Below, piece after piece: positions 1 to 9,802 of a stretch of DNA of 64,000 bases; the stretch's first letter is position 1; each line of letters starts with the position of its first letter. Source of the DNA: JAGVSR01 sp963786675 (GTDB lineage Bacteria; Pseudomonadota; Alphaproteobacteria; Rhizobiales; Hyphomicrobiaceae). Location of the stretch: NCBI GenBank assembly GCA_963786675.1, contig CAWAZY010000005.1:62001-126000 (forward strand), in the 5' to 3' direction. Position numbers and translations under genes: made by a program. The notes beneath the pieces are model-generated. The model saw only the letters and a list, made by a program, of their open reading frames with translations, did no database searches and was not told the DNA's origin.

Positions 1-291
1 GGAACGACGAAGCAGAAAGCAACATGATACCCCCCATGGCGCCTGCGCAGGACTGCTCCAGGACCGGCGACGGGCCGGTTTGGAACAAGCGAGGCACGCA
101 ACAAAGACTGATAACTCGTGAAAAGCGGAACGCGGCGACGGACGCGCACTCAACGCAACTGATGCCAGCAATTCGTAGAGAGATTCGCGGTGATCAAGGG
201 GGGGTATGGGAGAACTGTCCCCGCTATCCCCAGGCTGGCCCGCGACGGCGGTGCGGAGGCGCAATTCGACCGCGGCGACCCTGGTGCCATC

Positions 292-1338
292 ATGGAAATC
301 CATGTGATAAGAATAGGTTGGGTTCGACTTGCGAGAAAAAATCCAGTGATCACTATCAATCGGCGGCGCGGCAACTTGGGCCTTTTGGCGGCAGTGGTGG
401 CAATGGCCCCGCTGACGGCGGCCGTCGCCGGCGATGGCGCATTCTCGCGGGATGCGGTGTGGCGGTCGATTTTTGCCCGCCCCGCGCCAACTGAGACTGG
501 CCAGCCTTGGGAAGACAAGCGCCGGTCGCTCGGTGCTCAGCTTTTCCAGGATCCCCGCCTTTCGGGTTCGGGGACGCGCGCCTGCAGCACCTGCCACCAG
601 CCCGAGCGGGCCTTTACGGACGGTCTGCGCCGTGCCGCCGGCGCCGACGGGACGCCGCTCCAAAGAAACACGCCGCATTTGTGGAACCTGAAGGACGCCA
701 CCAGCTTCTATTGGGACGGGCGGGAGGCGACGCTGGAGTCCCAGGCCCGCGTGCCCATGCTGACACCCAACGAACTGGGCGCCGATCTCGCCCGGAGCGT
801 CGCGCTGCTGGCGGCCGATGCAGAAACGGCCCGCGCATTTGCCAATGCCTTTCCGGATGATCCGGCCGTCTCGGAAGCCAACATCATCGCCGCGCTGACA
901 GCTTACGAACGCGGCCTGATCTCGCCAAAAACTCAATTCGACTTTTGGGTTGAAGGAATTGATGATGCCTTGTCGGCGATGGAGAAACGCGGCTTTGCCA
1001 TTTTTGTCGGCAAGGGCGGATGCGTCTCCTGCCATGGCGGGTGGCGAATGACCGACGATCAATTCCACGATATCGGATTGCCGGGGGATGATCCGGGCCG
1101 CAGCGCCGTTCCAGGCGGTACGCCGGGCATGGCGGCATTCAAGACGCCGGGGCTGCGTCAGGTTTCAAAAACCGCGCCCTATATGCATGATGGTTCGCTC
1201 GCCCGCCTCGAGGATGTGATTGCGCATTACGCCGGTAACATGCGCCAGCGGCCCTCTTTGGCACCCAATCTTGTGCGCGACCTGAAGCTTGATGCCGACG
1301 AGCGCGCGGCTTTGATGGCCTTCCTCCAGACGCTCTAG
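292..1338 (+). CDS. Di-heme cytochrome c peroxidase / MauG-family protein
   Basis: Probable exported di-heme c-type cytochrome of the CcpA/MauG family, which reduces peroxide or oxidises partner proteins in the periplasm. Two haem-attachment motifs are visible, CSTCH near residues 98-102 and CVSCH near 244-248. Between and after them come family signatures such as RNTPHLWN, FYWDGR and FKTPGLRQV. The N-terminus is basic and then hydrophobic, ending AAVAGDG, which looks like a signal peptide. The start is uncertain: ATG at 292 gives 348 aa, while the in-frame GTG at 346 would give a more ordinary signal peptide. No clear ribosome site decides between them. The gene stands alone, and no dedicated partner gene is nearby. 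Peroxidase versus MauG-type function cannot be decided from sequence alone. Confidence 0.85.
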   Translation: MEIHVIRIGWVRLARKNPVITINRRRGNLGLLAAVVAMAPLTAAVAGDGAFSRDAVWRSIFARPAPTETGQPWEDKRRSLGAQLFQDPRLSGSGTRACSTCHQPERAFTDGLRRAAGADGTPLQRNTPHLWNLKDATSFYWDGREATLESQARVPMLTPNELGADLARSVALLAADAETARAFANAFPDDPAVSEANIIAALTAYERGLISPKTQFDFWVEGIDDALSAMEKRGFAIFVGKGGCVSCHGGWRMTDDQFHDIGLPGDDPGRSAVPGGTPGMAAFKTPGLRQVSKTAPYMHDGSLARLEDVIAHYAGNMRQRPSLAPNLVRDLKLDADERAALMAFLQTL

Positions 1339-1668
1339 TTTTGCGAATCACGTGAGTCGCGCTGGCTGTGCGCGGCACGATGCTGGAAACATCAAAAGTT
1401 GGGCAGCGCTCCGGACGTGTGACCGGAATGACGCGCCACGGACTTTCGAAATTTCCAAATCGAAACTGGAGATTGCCTGCATTCTCGCCAAATGCGCGCA
1501 GGTAGAACGATAGGATTAATTCTTCGGCAAGCACTGCCACGTTTCTGATCTTGCTGATTTCACTGTTGTGACATACCATTTCACTCAACAACAAAAGCCA
1601 GCAGGGAAGGCGCCCAAACTTCAGCCGATCTCGTTTAGCGAGATCATAACTGTCGCTAGGGGTGTCCA
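1339..1668. other. Intergenic stretch without a recognisable gene
   Basis: About 330 bases between the peroxidase gene and the small cysteine-containing ORF. It is more AT-rich around 1500-1600 than the flanking genes. A long open frame on the minus strand runs through it but resembles no protein I know and looks like a non-coding frame. No terminator with a U-tract and no convincing promoter is seen. Confidence 0.4.
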
Positions 1669-1875
1669 ATGCTTGAGCTGTTGGTTTCCTTCTGCCTGAT
1701 CTCCGATCCCTCCCGATGCAAGGACGTCAGCTTGGTCTATTCGGCCGAGAACCTGACGCCGATGCAGTGCCTCATGGGGGCCCAGCCCGAGATTGCCAAG
1801 TGGGTCGAAGCCCATCCGCAATGGGCGGCGCGCCGCTGGACCTGCCACAAGGCCGGGCTCTACGCGAAGATCTGA
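1669..1875 (+). CDS. Small conserved hypothetical protein, 68 aa
   Basis: A 68-residue protein that resembles a small family I recall from Alphaproteobacteria, with the pattern CLISDPSRCKDV near the N-terminus, then LTPMQCLMGAQPEIAKW and a C-terminal RWTCHKAG. Four cysteines (9, 17, 33, 59) suggest disulphides or metal binding, and the hydrophobic first ten residues could be a short export signal or anchor. A weak AGGGGTG Shine-Dalgarno precedes the ATG. It lies 200 bases upstream of the OAH sulfhydrylase gene on the same strand, with no obvious functional link. Function unknown. Confidence 0.65.
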   Translation: MLELLVSFCLISDPSRCKDVSLVYSAENLTPMQCLMGAQPEIAKWVEAHPQWAARRWTCHKAGLYAKI

Positions 1876-2075
1876 GCCGCACACCCGCCCCGATGTCCCG
1901 CCGGGACTGGATGACCTGACATCCCCCGGGGCGTGCGCGGCGCTTGGTTCGGCACCGGCGCCCGCCCGCAAGGGCTTGATCCCTGTCAACACCGGCTTTG
2001 GACGGTTGACAGAGCGCATCCCAAGCGGCTCCTTTCCTGGTTTCTGCTATCGTTTCAGAGAGACCAGAGGACGCC

Positions 2076-3368
2076 ATGACCGGATCAACGCCGCAGAAGT
2101 TCTCCACCCTTGCCGTCCATGCCGGTGCTGCCCCCGATCCGGCGACGGGCGCGCGGGTAACACCGATTTATCAGACGACGTCGTTCGTCTTCCGCGATGC
2201 CGATCACGCCGCGGCGCTGTTCGGCCTGCAGGAATTCGGAAACATCTACACCCGCATCATGAACCCGACCCAAGGCGCGCTGGAGGCCCGGGTGGCCGCC
2301 CTTGAAGGCGGCTCGGCGGCGCTGGCTGTCGCCTCGGGCCACGCGGCGCAGTTTCTGACATTCCATACGCTGCTCGAACCCGGCGACGAGTTCGTCGCGG
2401 CACGCCAGCTTTACGGCGGCTCCGTCAACCAGTTCAATCATGCCTTCAAGAAGTTCAACTGGAACGTCATCTGGGCCGATGCCACCAACCCGGCGGCGAT
2501 TGCGGCCGCGGTGACGCCGAAGACCAAGGCGATCTTCATCGAGAGCATCGCCAATCCCGGTGGCATCGTCATCGACATCCCCGCGATTGCAGCCGTTGCC
2601 AAGGCGGCCGGTGTGCCGTTGATCGTCGACAACACCCTGGCCACGCCCTACCTGTGCCGCCCGAAGGAGCACGGCGCCGATATCGTCGTTCACTCATTGA
2701 CCAAGTTCATGGGCGGGCAGGGCAACTCCATCGGCGGCGTCATCGTCGATTGCGGAACCTTCGATTGGCAGGCGGCCAAGCACCGCTACAAGACGCTGGT
2801 CGAGCCCAACGCATCATATGGCGGCATGGTGCTCGCCGACGCATTCGGGCCGATGGCATTTGCCATTGCATGCCGTGTCATGGGCCTGCGCGACTTAGGC
2901 CCCGCCATCGCGCCCTTGAACGCGTTCCTGATCCTGAACGGCATCGAGACCTTGCCGCTGCGCATGGCCAGGCATTGCGAGAATGCGCTCAAAGTGGCGC
3001 GCTATCTCGAAAGCCATCCGGCTGTCGCCTGGGTCAACTACGCGGGCCTGCCGTCTTCACCCAATTACGACACGGCCAAGCGGATCTGTCCCAACGGCGC
3101 AGGCGCGGTGTTCACCTTCGGTCTGAAAGGCGGCTATGCCGCCGGCACCGCGCTGGTCTCGGGCCTGAAACTGTTCTCGCATCTGGCCAACATCGGCGAC
3201 GTGCGCAGCCTCGTCATCCATCCCGCATCCACGACGCATCGCCAGCTGACCGACGAGCAGCGGCTGGCGGCGGGGGCGGGACCGGACGTGGTCCGCCTGT
3301 CGATCGGTATCGAGGATGCCGACGATATCATCGCCGATTTGAATGAGGGACTGACGGCAATCGGCTGA
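2076..3368 (+). CDS. metY: O-acetylhomoserine sulfhydrylase (aminocarboxypropyltransferase)
   Basis: PLP enzyme of the Cys/Met-metabolism family that makes homocysteine (or methionine) from O-acetylhomoserine and sulfide or methanethiol in the cytoplasm. The 430-aa length is right for MetY rather than for the shorter cystathionine synthases. The N-terminus has the family's TLAVHAG and PIYQTTSFVF, then YTRIMNPT, and the PLP lysine sits in HSLTKFMGG at about K210. The C-terminal segment LVIHPASTTHRQL is typical of the family. The ATG is preceded by AGAGG. A riboswitch for S-adenosylmethionine, sometimes found before this gene in Alphaproteobacteria, was looked for and not seen. A homoserine dehydrogenase gene lies 4 kb downstream. 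Confidence 0.93.
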   Translation: MTGSTPQKFSTLAVHAGAAPDPATGARVTPIYQTTSFVFRDADHAAALFGLQEFGNIYTRIMNPTQGALEARVAALEGGSAALAVASGHAAQFLTFHTLLEPGDEFVAARQLYGGSVNQFNHAFKKFNWNVIWADATNPAAIAAAVTPKTKAIFIESIANPGGIVIDIPAIAAVAKAAGVPLIVDNTLATPYLCRPKEHGADIVVHSLTKFMGGQGNSIGGVIVDCGTFDWQAAKHRYKTLVEPNASYGGMVLADAFGPMAFAIACRVMGLRDLGPAIAPLNAFLILNGIETLPLRMARHCENALKVARYLESHPAVAWVNYAGLPSSPNYDTAKRICPNGAGAVFTFGLKGGYAAGTALVSGLKLFSHLANIGDVRSLVIHPASTTHRQLTDEQRLAAGAGPDVVRLSIGIEDADDIIADLNEGLTAIG

Positions 3369-3393
3369 TGGCGCACGGTCCAGTACGTTTGGG

Positions 3394-3897
3394 CTACCTG
3401 GAAAAGAATTCGTTGATGGCAGCGGGCGCGCTGGGATACTGGCCGCCCGCAAGCGTCGCGACGATCAGCCAGAACGACAACAGCACGCCGCACAGCAAGG
3501 CGAGACCCGCGCAGAGCATCAGAACCATCATCAGAAGGTAGCGCCAGTCGGCGCGGAACTCGTCGCTCACGTGATGTTGGACGGCTCCGGTGTCACGGCG
3601 GCGATCCTTGCCGGCAAAGACGGCGAAATAGTAGTGCCGGCCCAGGAGGCCGAAGGTCTTGCGGATGGCAATCCGGTGCGGCGTGGGAGCTTCGAACGTC
3701 GCAGCACCCAGGGCCGCGATCTGCTCAGGCGTGAAGGACATCTGTACGTCGACGGGCATACGGGCGTAGATCCGCGCCAGAAGCGCGTTCTCCTCCACAT
3801 ATGTCACGCCATCGTTCACTGAGGCCAAGTCCCGAAGGGGTTCGACCGGGGTGGCGCAATAAGAATGAAAGCGCGGCGCCGCTCCGTGAACCGTCAA
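3394..3897 (-). CDS. Hypothetical protein with C-terminal membrane segment
   Basis: A 167-aa protein of unknown function, convergent with metY. Residues 45-110 form a soluble part with a motif GRHYYFAVFAGKDRRR. Residues about 119-150 are a long hydrophobic stretch that could span the membrane once or as a tight hairpin. The first codon at this coordinate is TTG, and in-frame GTG codons about 27-30 residues further in (around 3807-3816) are equally possible starts. I do not recognise the family with confidence; the composition and the clean membrane segment argue that it is a real gene rather than a shadow. Confidence 0.55.
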   Translation of the reverse strand: MTVHGAAPRFHSYCATPVEPLRDLASVNDGVTYVEENALLARIYARMPVDVQMSFTPEQIAALGAATFEAPTPHRIAIRKTFGLLGRHYYFAVFAGKDRRRDTGAVQHHVSDEFRADWRYLLMMVLMLCAGLALLCGVLLSFWLIVATLAGGQYPSAPAAINEFFSR

Positions 3898-3999
3898 TTT
3901 GGATGGTCACTTTAGCGAATAGCGACTAAGATTCTGTTGATCTGGGAGCTTGATAGGCAAGCGATCGCGGCCTGCGCGCGACCCATTGCCGGACAAAGG

Positions 4000-5823
4000 T
4001 TAGTGAGTTTTTTTCACATAGCTTCCCGGAGCGGGCTCGATGACGCCCAGATGTTCGCCGGGTTCGCGCGGCAGCGTCCAGGTGCCCGATTGCTTGTGCA
4101 GCCATTCGATCCAATGCGGCCACCACGACCCTGGATGCTCCTCGGCGGCTTTCAGCCAGTCGTCCAAGTCGCCCTTGCGCGGCTTCTTGCCAGTCCAATA
4201 CTGATATTTGACCTTGTCGGGCGGATTGATGACGCCGGCGATATGACCCGAACCGGCCAGGACGAATTCCACGGGGCCGCCGAACAACTTCGCACCGATA
4301 AAGACCGATTTCGCCGGGGCGATGTGGTCGTCCCGGGTTGCCAGTTCATAGATCGGCAAGGTGACCTTGGAGAGATCGAGCGGCACGCCGGCAATCTCCA
4401 TCCGGCCCTCGGCGAGATTGTTTTCGTTATAGTACTCGCGCAGGTAAAAGGCGTGGCAGGCCGCCGCGATGCGCGTCGAATCCTGGTTCCAGTAAAGAAG
4501 ATCGAACGGGAACGGCTTGCGGCCCAGCAGGTAGTTATTGACGACGTAGGGCCAGATGAGGTCGCGCGGCCGCATCATGTTGAACACGTTGGCCATGCGC
4601 GACCCATCGAGGAACCCTCGCTCCTTCATGACCTCTTCGAGGTCGGCGAGCTGCTCGTCTTCTGTGAATAACAAAAGGTCGCCGGCCTTGCTGAAGTCAA
4701 CCTGGGTCGTCAGGAAGGTCGTTGACTTGAACGGTGCTTCGCCGCGCGCGGCAAGCCAGGCCAATGTCGTGCCCACCAGCGTGCCGCCGACGCAATATCC
4801 AAGCACGTTGATCTGTTCGAGGCCCGTCTCGCGGCGCACCGCGTCCGCCGCCGTCAGAAGACCCTGGATCATGTAGTCTTCGAACGTAACGTCGGCCAGT
4901 TCCGCGCCGGGGTTCACCCACGAGATGACAAAGACGGTGAAGCCCTGATCGACCACGTACTTGATGAAGCTCTTCTGGGGCGTCAGATCGAGCACATAGT
5001 ATTTGTTGATCCAGGGCGGAGCCATCAGGATCGGAATTTCGCGCACCTTGTCGGTGGTGGGTGTGTACTGAATCAACTGCAGGAGTTCGTTCTGGAAGAC
5101 GACCTTGCCGGGTGTCATCGCCAGATTGCGGCCGATATCGAAGGCCGTGGCGTCGGTCTGACTGATACGCATCAGATCGCCCGAGCCCTTGAGGTCGTCG
5201 AGCAGGTGCGACACGCCGGAGACGAGGTTGCGCGCGTTGGTGGTCATCGTTTCGCGCACGACTTCGGGATTGGTCATGGGAAAGTTCGACGGCGAAAGCG
5301 CGCTCGTCATCTGGCGGAAATAGTACTCCGCCTTATGCCGGCCAGCTTCGTCGAGGCCTTCCGTGTGGGCCAGATTATCCTCGGCCCAGCGGGTGGTCAG
5401 CAGATAGGCCTGTTTGACGAAGTCGAAGTAGGGATTGCTCGACCACTCCGGGTCGCGGAACCTGTTATCGGTCGGCGCCGGCTCTATGACGGGCTCCGTT
5501 TTGGAGCCCATCATGCGCTGCAGCGTCCGGTTCCACAGCTCCGCGTAGGAGCCCATCAGTTCGGCCTGGGACTGGGCGAATTTTGTGGGATCCGACATCC
5601 AGCGGGCCATCACGGACGACATGGTCTCCGTGGCGCGGGTCATTTCGCTGGCGGCGGAAAAAGGCGTCAGCCGCGTATCGGACCGGTCGAGAAATTCCGA
5701 CACGGCGCGACCGCCATCCTCGTAGGCCTTGAGAAGATTGCGGGTAAACTCTTCCGGGTCCGGGATTTTGTAGGTCGTGGGATCGACGACGGCTGACTTG
5801 TCTTTTGGCTTTTCTTTGGTCAT
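4000..5823 (-). CDS. phaC: Class I poly(3-hydroxyalkanoate) synthase
   Basis: Polymerises (R)-3-hydroxyacyl-CoA into polyhydroxyalkanoate on granule surfaces. The 607-aa length fits class I synthases. The catalytic triad is visible: Cys344 in the lipase-like box GYCVGG, Asp499 in TRDDHIAP and His527 in GSGHIAGV; the Asp-His spacing of 28 equals that of the Cupriavidus enzyme. Other hallmarks are PPWINKYYVLDL, FVISWVNP and the C-terminal SWWPHWIEWL. The N-terminal 60 residues are charged and variable, as usual. It is divergent from the aminotransferase gene across a 274-base gap; no phaA, phaB or phasin gene is in the window. Confidence 0.96.
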   Translation of the reverse strand: MTKEKPKDKSAVVDPTTYKIPDPEEFTRNLLKAYEDGGRAVSEFLDRSDTRLTPFSAASEMTRATETMSSVMARWMSDPTKFAQSQAELMGSYAELWNRTLQRMMGSKTEPVIEPAPTDNRFRDPEWSSNPYFDFVKQAYLLTTRWAEDNLAHTEGLDEAGRHKAEYYFRQMTSALSPSNFPMTNPEVVRETMTTNARNLVSGVSHLLDDLKGSGDLMRISQTDATAFDIGRNLAMTPGKVVFQNELLQLIQYTPTTDKVREIPILMAPPWINKYYVLDLTPQKSFIKYVVDQGFTVFVISWVNPGAELADVTFEDYMIQGLLTAADAVRRETGLEQINVLGYCVGGTLVGTTLAWLAARGEAPFKSTTFLTTQVDFSKAGDLLLFTEDEQLADLEEVMKERGFLDGSRMANVFNMMRPRDLIWPYVVNNYLLGRKPFPFDLLYWNQDSTRIAAACHAFYLREYYNENNLAEGRMEIAGVPLDLSKVTLPIYELATRDDHIAPAKSVFIGAKLFGGPVEFVLAGSGHIAGVINPPDKVKYQYWTGKKPRKGDLDDWLKAAEEHPGSWWPHWIEWLHKQSGTWTLPREPGEHLGVIEPAPGSYVKKTH

Positions 5824-6097
5824 GGGCCCTTAACTCGGTGCGCGGGCCTTTATTACTAGCACAGCGTCCGGCCCATTGGAGGACGACATTCGCACAAGGT
5901 GATGGAATGGCTTTGACCGTCCGGGGCGGCGGATTGCCGCCAGATTGCACTGCGATAATCCCCTTATCCGGGCTGCCTGATGGGGAGGAAGCTCTGGACT
6001 GGCCCCCACGGCGGGGCGTAAAGACGTGCTCCAGGCGACAGGATGCCGCCTGCCTTAACCTTTTGGCCCCAACCCCTTTCCCGGAGACCCGTCCGAC

Positions 6098-7333
6098 GTG
6101 ATCGAGGAATTCCACCGCATCAAGCGCCTGCCCCCTTATGTTTTCGCCGAGGTCAACCGGCTGAAGGCGGCGGCGCGCGCGCGGGGAGCCGACATCATCG
6201 ATCTGGGCATGGGCAACCCGGATCTGGATACGCCGCCGCACATCGTGGCGAAGCTCGTGGAGACGATTTCCAAGCCGCGCACGCACCGCTATTCGGCTTC
6301 CAAGGGCATCCCGGGGCTGCGCAAGGCGCAGGCCGCTTATTACGAGCGCCGCTTCGGCGTGTCGCTCGATCCGGAGACCCAGATCGTCGCGACCTTGGGA
6401 TCGAAGGAAGGTTTCGCGAACATGGCTCAGGCCATTTCCGCGCCCGGCGACGTCATGATCGTACCGAACCCGACGTATCCCATTCACGAATTCGGGTTCA
6501 TCATTGCCGGCGCCGCTGTCCGTCATGTTCCGGCCGGAAACGGTGAGGAATTCCTGCGCGCGGTCGAACACGCGGCGCGGCATTCGATCCCCAAGCCGCT
6601 GGGTTTCATTCTGTCCTATCCGTCCAACCCGACGGCCATGGTCGCGACCCTCGATTTCTACAAGGATGCCGTCGCGCTGGCCAAGCGGCTCGGCCTGATC
6701 ATCCTGTCCGACCTCGCCTATGCGGAACTCTATTTCGACGGCAATCCGCCGCCATCGGTATTGCAGGTGCCCGGCGCGATCGACGTGACCGTGGAATTCA
6801 CCTCGCTGTCCAAGACGTACAACATGCCCGGCTGGCGCATGGGGTTCGCGGTCGGCAACGAACGATTGATTGGCGCGCTGGCGCGCGTGAAGTCGTATCT
6901 CGACTACGGCGCCTTCACGCCGGTTCAGGTGGCCGCCGCCGCTGCCCTCAACGGACCCCAGGACTGCGTCGAGGAAATCCGCCAGATTTATAAAGCGCGC
7001 CGCGATTGCTTGGTGGAAAGCTTCGAGCGCGCGGGTTGGTCCATTCCCCCGCCGCCGGCGACCATGTTCGCCTGGTGCCCGATCCCCGAACCGTTCCGCG
7101 CCTTGGGCTCGGTCGAGTTCGCCAAACTGCTGATCGAGAAGGCCGACCTCGCCGTCTCGCCGGGCGTCGGTTTCGGTGAATACGGCGAAGGGTTCGTCCG
7201 CATCGCGCTGGTCGAGAACGAGCATCGCATCCGCCAGGCGGCCCGCAACGTCAGGAAGTTCTTCTCGCAAGCGACGGAGGGTGCCGCCAACGCCGGCAAC
7301 GTCGTTCCCATCACTCACAAGGCCACCAGATAG
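6098..7333 (+). CDS. Class I/II aminotransferase (AlaC / LL-DAP aminotransferase-like)
   Basis: A 411-aa PLP aminotransferase of the fold-type I AlaC/DapL-like group, which often precedes hom in Alphaproteobacteria. Motifs in order: DLGMGNPDLDTP (residues 36-47), TLGSKEGFANMA (99-110), SYPSNPTA (173-180), SDLAYAEL (204-211) and the PLP-binding SLSKTYNMPGWRMGF with K239. The start is GTG at 6098, with GGAG 12 bases upstream. It is followed after 20 bases by hom, so the two are probably one operon. The substrate (alanine/2-oxoglutarate, or another amino acid) cannot be fixed from sequence; annotations of relatives as LL-diaminopimelate aminotransferase are often not tested. Confidence 0.9.
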   Translation: MIEEFHRIKRLPPYVFAEVNRLKAAARARGADIIDLGMGNPDLDTPPHIVAKLVETISKPRTHRYSASKGIPGLRKAQAAYYERRFGVSLDPETQIVATLGSKEGFANMAQAISAPGDVMIVPNPTYPIHEFGFIIAGAAVRHVPAGNGEEFLRAVEHAARHSIPKPLGFILSYPSNPTAMVATLDFYKDAVALAKRLGLIILSDLAYAELYFDGNPPPSVLQVPGAIDVTVEFTSLSKTYNMPGWRMGFAVGNERLIGALARVKSYLDYGAFTPVQVAAAAALNGPQDCVEEIRQIYKARRDCLVESFERAGWSIPPPPATMFAWCPIPEPFRALGSVEFAKLLIEKADLAVSPGVGFGEYGEGFVRIALVENEHRIRQAARNVRKFFSQATEGAANAGNVVPITHKATR

Positions 7334-7353
7334 CCGGACAGCAATCAATCGTC

Positions 7354-8677
7354 ATGAAAGAGCCTTTGAAACTCGGTGTCGCGGGGCTGGGCACCGTCGG
7401 AGCCGGCCTTATGCATCTGCTCAAGACCCATGGTTCGGGTCTGGGCGAGACGCTCGATCGTCCCATCGCCGTCGTGGCCGTGTCGGCCCGCGATCGTGAC
7501 CGCGCGCGTGGTATCGATCTGGGGAACGCGCGCTGGGTGGATGATCCGGTCGCTTTGGCGACCGATCCCGGGATTGATTGCTTCGTTGAGCTGATCGGCG
7601 GCGACGAAGGCGTCGCGCGTGCCGCGGTCGAGGCCGCACTCAAGGCCGGAAAGCACGTCGTTACCGCCAACAAGGCGCTGCTCGCCAAGCACGGGCTGGA
7701 ACTGGCGCGTCTGGCGGAAAAGAGCGGGGTGGCGCTCAATTTCGAGGCTGCCGTCGCGGGCGGCATTCCGGTCATCAAGATGCTGCGCGAGGCGCTTGCG
7801 GCCAACGAGGTCAAGCGCATCTACGGCATCCTCAACGGCACCTGCAATTACATCCTGAGCAAGATGCAGGATGAGCACTTGGCCTTCGACGATGTGCTGA
7901 AGGACGCGCAGGCCAAGGGCTATGCGGAAGCCGATCCCACTTTCGACATCGGCGGCTTCGATACCGCCCACAAACTTGCCCTGCTGACGAGCCTTGCTTT
8001 CGGCACCGCGCCTTCCGACGGATCAGATCCACGTCGAAGGCATCGAAAGCATCAACGCCGCCGACATCGAGGCCGCGCGCAACCTCGGCTACCGCATCAA
8101 GCTGCTCGGTGTTGCCGAACGCACGCCGACAGGGATCGAGGCGCGCGTGCATCCAGCCTTCGTGCCGGAAGCCGCCACGATCGCGCAGGTGTCGGGTGTT
8201 ACCAATTGTCTGGCCATCGAGGGCGACTATTCGGGATCCGTTCTGCTCGTCGGCCCCGGTGCGGGATCCAAGCCGACCGCCTCGGCCGTGGCCAGCGACA
8301 TCGTCGACGTGGCGCGCGGGCTGATCCTGCCGCCGTTCCTGAAGCCCGTCGCCCAGCTCAAGCCTTTCAAGAAGGCAAGCCTGTCGGGGCATCATGGACC
8401 CTATTACGTCCGCCTCTCTGTGCTCGACCGGCCGGGCGCCATGGCGTCCATCGCCAAGCGGATGGGAGACCGCGGCGTGTCGCTGGAAAGCATCGTGCAG
8501 CGCCGTCCGATGACCGGGAGCGGGGCCGAAGCCCGCCCCGCGACGGATGTTGCCGCCCCCGTTGTGCTCATCACGCACGAGACGACCGAAGACGCCATTC
8601 GCAAGGCCCTCGACGCCATCGAAGCGGATGGCAAGGTCGCGGCCCGTCCGCAGATGATTCGAATTGAAGAGCTTTAG
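7354..8677 (+). pseudogene. hom: Homoserine dehydrogenase, frameshifted in this sequence
   Basis: Reduces aspartate semialdehyde to homoserine in the threonine/methionine pathway. The first frame (7354 to about 8010) carries the NAD-binding GVAGLGTVGAGLM, the EAAVAGGIPVI segment and NGTCNYILSKM, reaching LTSLAFGTA. Homology then continues in the next frame: from about 8015 it reads PTDQIHVEGIESINA and goes on through PGAGSKPTASAV to a C-terminal ACT domain (GPYYVRLSVLDRPGAMA) ending at 8677. Joining the frames needs loss of one base (or gain of two) near 8005-8020, in GCGCCTTCCG. Both halves are otherwise intact and well conserved, which points to a recent mutation or a sequence error. It sits between the aminotransferase (20 bases upstream) and glpX (65 bases downstream). 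Confidence 0.9.
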
Positions 8678-8742
8678 GCGTTCCATTCAGCCAATTCGCC
8701 GCCGGTGCTGAGCGCCGTGTCTGGCCAAGGAGACATGAGACC

Positions 8743-9729
8743 ATGAGCAACGATCGTTTGAGCGGGCTCGACCGTGTATTGGTTCTGGAAATCACGCGCG
8801 TGACGGAAGCAGCCGCGATTGCCGCCGCCCGCCTCAGGGGGCGCGGCAACGAGAAGGCCGCCGACAAGGCGGCTGTCGATGCGATGCGGCGGGAATTGGC
8901 GCTGCTCACCATCCGTGGCACGGTGGTGATCGGCGAAGGCGAGATGGACGAAGCCCCCATGCTCTACATTGGCGAGGTGGTCGGCTCGGGCGAGGGTCCG
9001 GAAGTCGATATCGCCGTCGATCCGCTGGAGGGCACGACCATCTGCGCCAAGTCGATGCCCAACGCGCTCGCCGTTCTGGCGATCTCGGAAAAGGGCGGCC
9101 TGCTCAATGCGCCGGACATGTACATGGACAAGATCGCCATTGGCCCAGGTTATCCGAAGGGCGTCGTCGATCTCGACAAGTCTCCCGGCGACAACATCAA
9201 GGATCTGGCCGCCGCCAAGGGCGTGCCCGTCGCGGAGATCACCGCTTGTATTCTCGACCGGCCGCGCCATGCCGATCTCATCAAGGCCGTGCGCGATGCG
9301 GGCGCCGCCGTGCGCCTGATCCCGGATGGCGATATCGCCGGCGTGATCTGGACCACGGATGCGCGCGAGACGGGTATCGACATCTACATGGGTTCGGGCG
9401 GCGCGCCGGAGGGTGTGCTCGCCGCGGCGGCCATGCGCTGTGTTGGCGGCCAGATCCAGGGCCGCCTGAAGCCGACCAACGACGACGAACGCATTCGCGC
9501 CGCCAAAATGGGCATCACCGACATCAACCGGAAGTTCAATCTGGAAGACATGGCCTCCGCCGACGTCATCTTCTCGGCCACGGGCGTGACGGATGGTTCG
9601 CTGCTCGATGGCGTGCGCTTCGTGGGAGACTTCGCCGAGACGGAAACCGTCGTGATGCGGTCCAAGTCGGGCACAGTGCGCCGGGTGAAGACTCGCTTCC
9701 GCGATATCGGTGCCCGTTTTCCAGCTTAA
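8743..9729 (+). CDS. glpX: Class II fructose-1,6-bisphosphatase
   Basis: Dephosphorylates fructose-1,6-bisphosphate to fructose-6-phosphate, a step of gluconeogenesis and, in autotrophs, of the Calvin cycle. The protein is 328 aa, the normal GlpX size. Visible signatures are VTEAAAIAAAR near the N-terminus, the metal-binding GTVVIGEGEMDEAPMLYIGE and DIAVDPLEGTTICA, KIAIGPGYPKG, and SGGAPEGVLAAAA. It follows hom by 65 bases in the same direction, a placement I recall as usual in Alphaproteobacteria (hom-glpX-recJ). Here recJ is displaced more than 4 kb downstream by the amine genes. Confidence 0.96.
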   Translation: MSNDRLSGLDRVLVLEITRVTEAAAIAAARLRGRGNEKAADKAAVDAMRRELALLTIRGTVVIGEGEMDEAPMLYIGEVVGSGEGPEVDIAVDPLEGTTICAKSMPNALAVLAISEKGGLLNAPDMYMDKIAIGPGYPKGVVDLDKSPGDNIKDLAAAKGVPVAEITACILDRPRHADLIKAVRDAGAAVRLIPDGDIAGVIWTTDARETGIDIYMGSGGAPEGVLAAAAMRCVGGQIQGRLKPTNDDERIRAAKMGITDINRKFNLEDMASADVIFSATGVTDGSLLDGVRFVGDFAETETVVMRSKSGTVRRVKTRFRDIGARFPA

Positions 9730-9802
9730 CAAGGATCTGATGTTTGGCGCGAACCGCGCGCCGGCCTTGCATAACGTTTCCGCGTCAAGATGGGCCTAGC
9801 CA

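Noticed and set aside
1876..2075. Possible SAM-II riboswitch before metY
   Set aside because: The position is typical for Alphaproteobacteria, but the conserved core sequences of that element are not present.
5465..7348. 627-codon minus-strand frame opposite the aminotransferase gene
   Set aside because: It is the antisense of a well-supported aminotransferase and part of phaC; the GC-rich third positions create such frames.
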